Source: JAGXQV01 sp964451375
Lineage (GTDB): Bacteria; Pseudomonadota; Gammaproteobacteria; Burkholderiales; Sulfuricellaceae
Direction of reading: 5' to 3'
Assembly: GCA_964451375.1 (NCBI GenBank)
Contig: CAYVIN010000019.1
Coordinates: forward strand, 1-58,608
Length of the DNA: 58,608 nt
Part shown: positions 58,388-58,608 of the stretch, piece after piece
How positions within the stretch are numbered: the first letter of the stretch is position 1
How the letters are laid out: each line of letters starts with the position of its first letter
The notes under the pieces: generated by a model
Databases searched by the model: none
The model's input: only the letters and a program-made list of their open reading frames with translations
Told to the model about the DNA's origin: nothing
Translations under genes and position numbers: made by a program

Positions 58388-58414
58388 TTGAGGAATGTGC
58401 TTCGCGCATGAAGC
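58374..58414. repeat. Hairpin element fragment at the end of cheA
   Basis: AAAGCAGTGTTTAGTTGAGG and the following AATGTGCTTCGCGCAT are the inverted counterpart of the family core and right arm. The TAG inside is the cheA stop codon. Confidence 0.65.
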
Positions 58415-58535
58415 AATGGGGCCGGGTGGATACAGCTGATCGTATCCGCAGGGGGTGGCGGTAGGGTCTGGTGTTTCCGCGTGGGTTAGGCTGCGCTTCA
58501 TCCTGCCCGCAAAACGAATCCAAGGAGAATTTATC

Positions 58536-58608
58536 ATGCTGAACAACATGAAAGTAGGTACGCGCTTGGCGGGGGCTTTTTCACTGGTGGTGTTTATTTT
58601 GGTTTCAG
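58536..58608 (+). CDS. Methyl-accepting chemotaxis protein, start only
   Basis: The ATG at 58536 has AGGAG 8 bases upstream. The first residues (MLNNMKVGTRLAGAFSLVVF) are the typical start of a membrane chemoreceptor, with the first helix running off the window. Partial gene. Confidence 0.75.
   Translation, partial: MLNNMKVGTRLAGAFSLVVFILVS

Overview
The window looks like a chromosomal segment of a betaproteobacterium, probably an autotrophic or iron/sulfur-cycling member of the Nitrosomonadales/Gallionella-type lineage. This is inferred from gene content (CbbQ/CbbO Rubisco activase, pilT-pilU divergent from yggS-proC, ubiE/ubiB, phoB-phoR, many GGDEF/EAL and chemotaxis proteins) and high G+C coding sequence. 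No rRNA or tRNA gene was recognised.

Layout. 0.3-3.4 kb: orphan Phd-type antitoxin, PfkB kinase, glycine-zipper lipoprotein, Fic protein. 3.4-6.6 kb: cbbQ-cbbO on the minus strand with no Rubisco gene nearby. 6.8-11.4 kb: cheR-cheD-cheB and a PAS-GGDEF-EAL protein. 11.6-17.5 kb: YqaA-type membrane protein, two TlpA-like thioredoxins, a PhnD-like binding protein translationally coupled to a HAMP-PAS-GGDEF-EAL protein, hemJ, and a hicB-hicA pair. 17.5-27.1 kb: pilU, pilT, yggS, an inserted Uma2 gene, proC, moeB, ctpA, envC-like, gpmI. 27.2-38.7 kb: ArsR-type regulator, thioredoxin-like ferredoxin, then a complete type I-C CRISPR-Cas locus (cas3-cas5-cas8c/cas11-cas7-cas4-cas1-cas2-array, transcribed on the minus strand) that carries two toxin-antitoxin modules inside the cas gene order. 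39.0-43.3 kb: Phd/RelE pair (toxin apparently frameshifted), MazG-like protein, tandem VanZ protein, sodium:solute symporter, FHA protein. 43.4-48.6 kb: VOC protein, FecR-type Tat protein, ubiB, Tim44-like protein, ubiE, a VapBC-type pair. 48.6-53.3 kb: START-like exported protein, phoB-phoR, HIT protein, RhlE helicase. 53.4-58.6 kb: Rhs remnant, then mcp, cheY, STAS, cheA (split by an in-frame TGA) and the start of another mcp.

Most notable: (1) the I-C cas operon contains a HicBA-type pair coupled to cas7 and an antisense Phd/PIN pair whose predicted operator lies directly upstream of cas1, which suggests control of CRISPR adaptation by an addiction module. (2) Two pairs of CRISPR spacers encode the same peptide and differ only at synonymous positions, a record of repeated targeting of homologous coding genes. 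(3) cas11 is visible as an internal gene in cas8c with a perfect ribosome binding site. (4) The two separate chemotaxis loci share a conserved upstream module. (5) Two families of palindromic elements sit between genes; one has a conserved core but copy-specific, self-complementary outer arms. (6) CheA carries a tandem MshEN-like motif of the kind that binds cyclic di-GMP, and is interrupted at the P3/P4 domain border.
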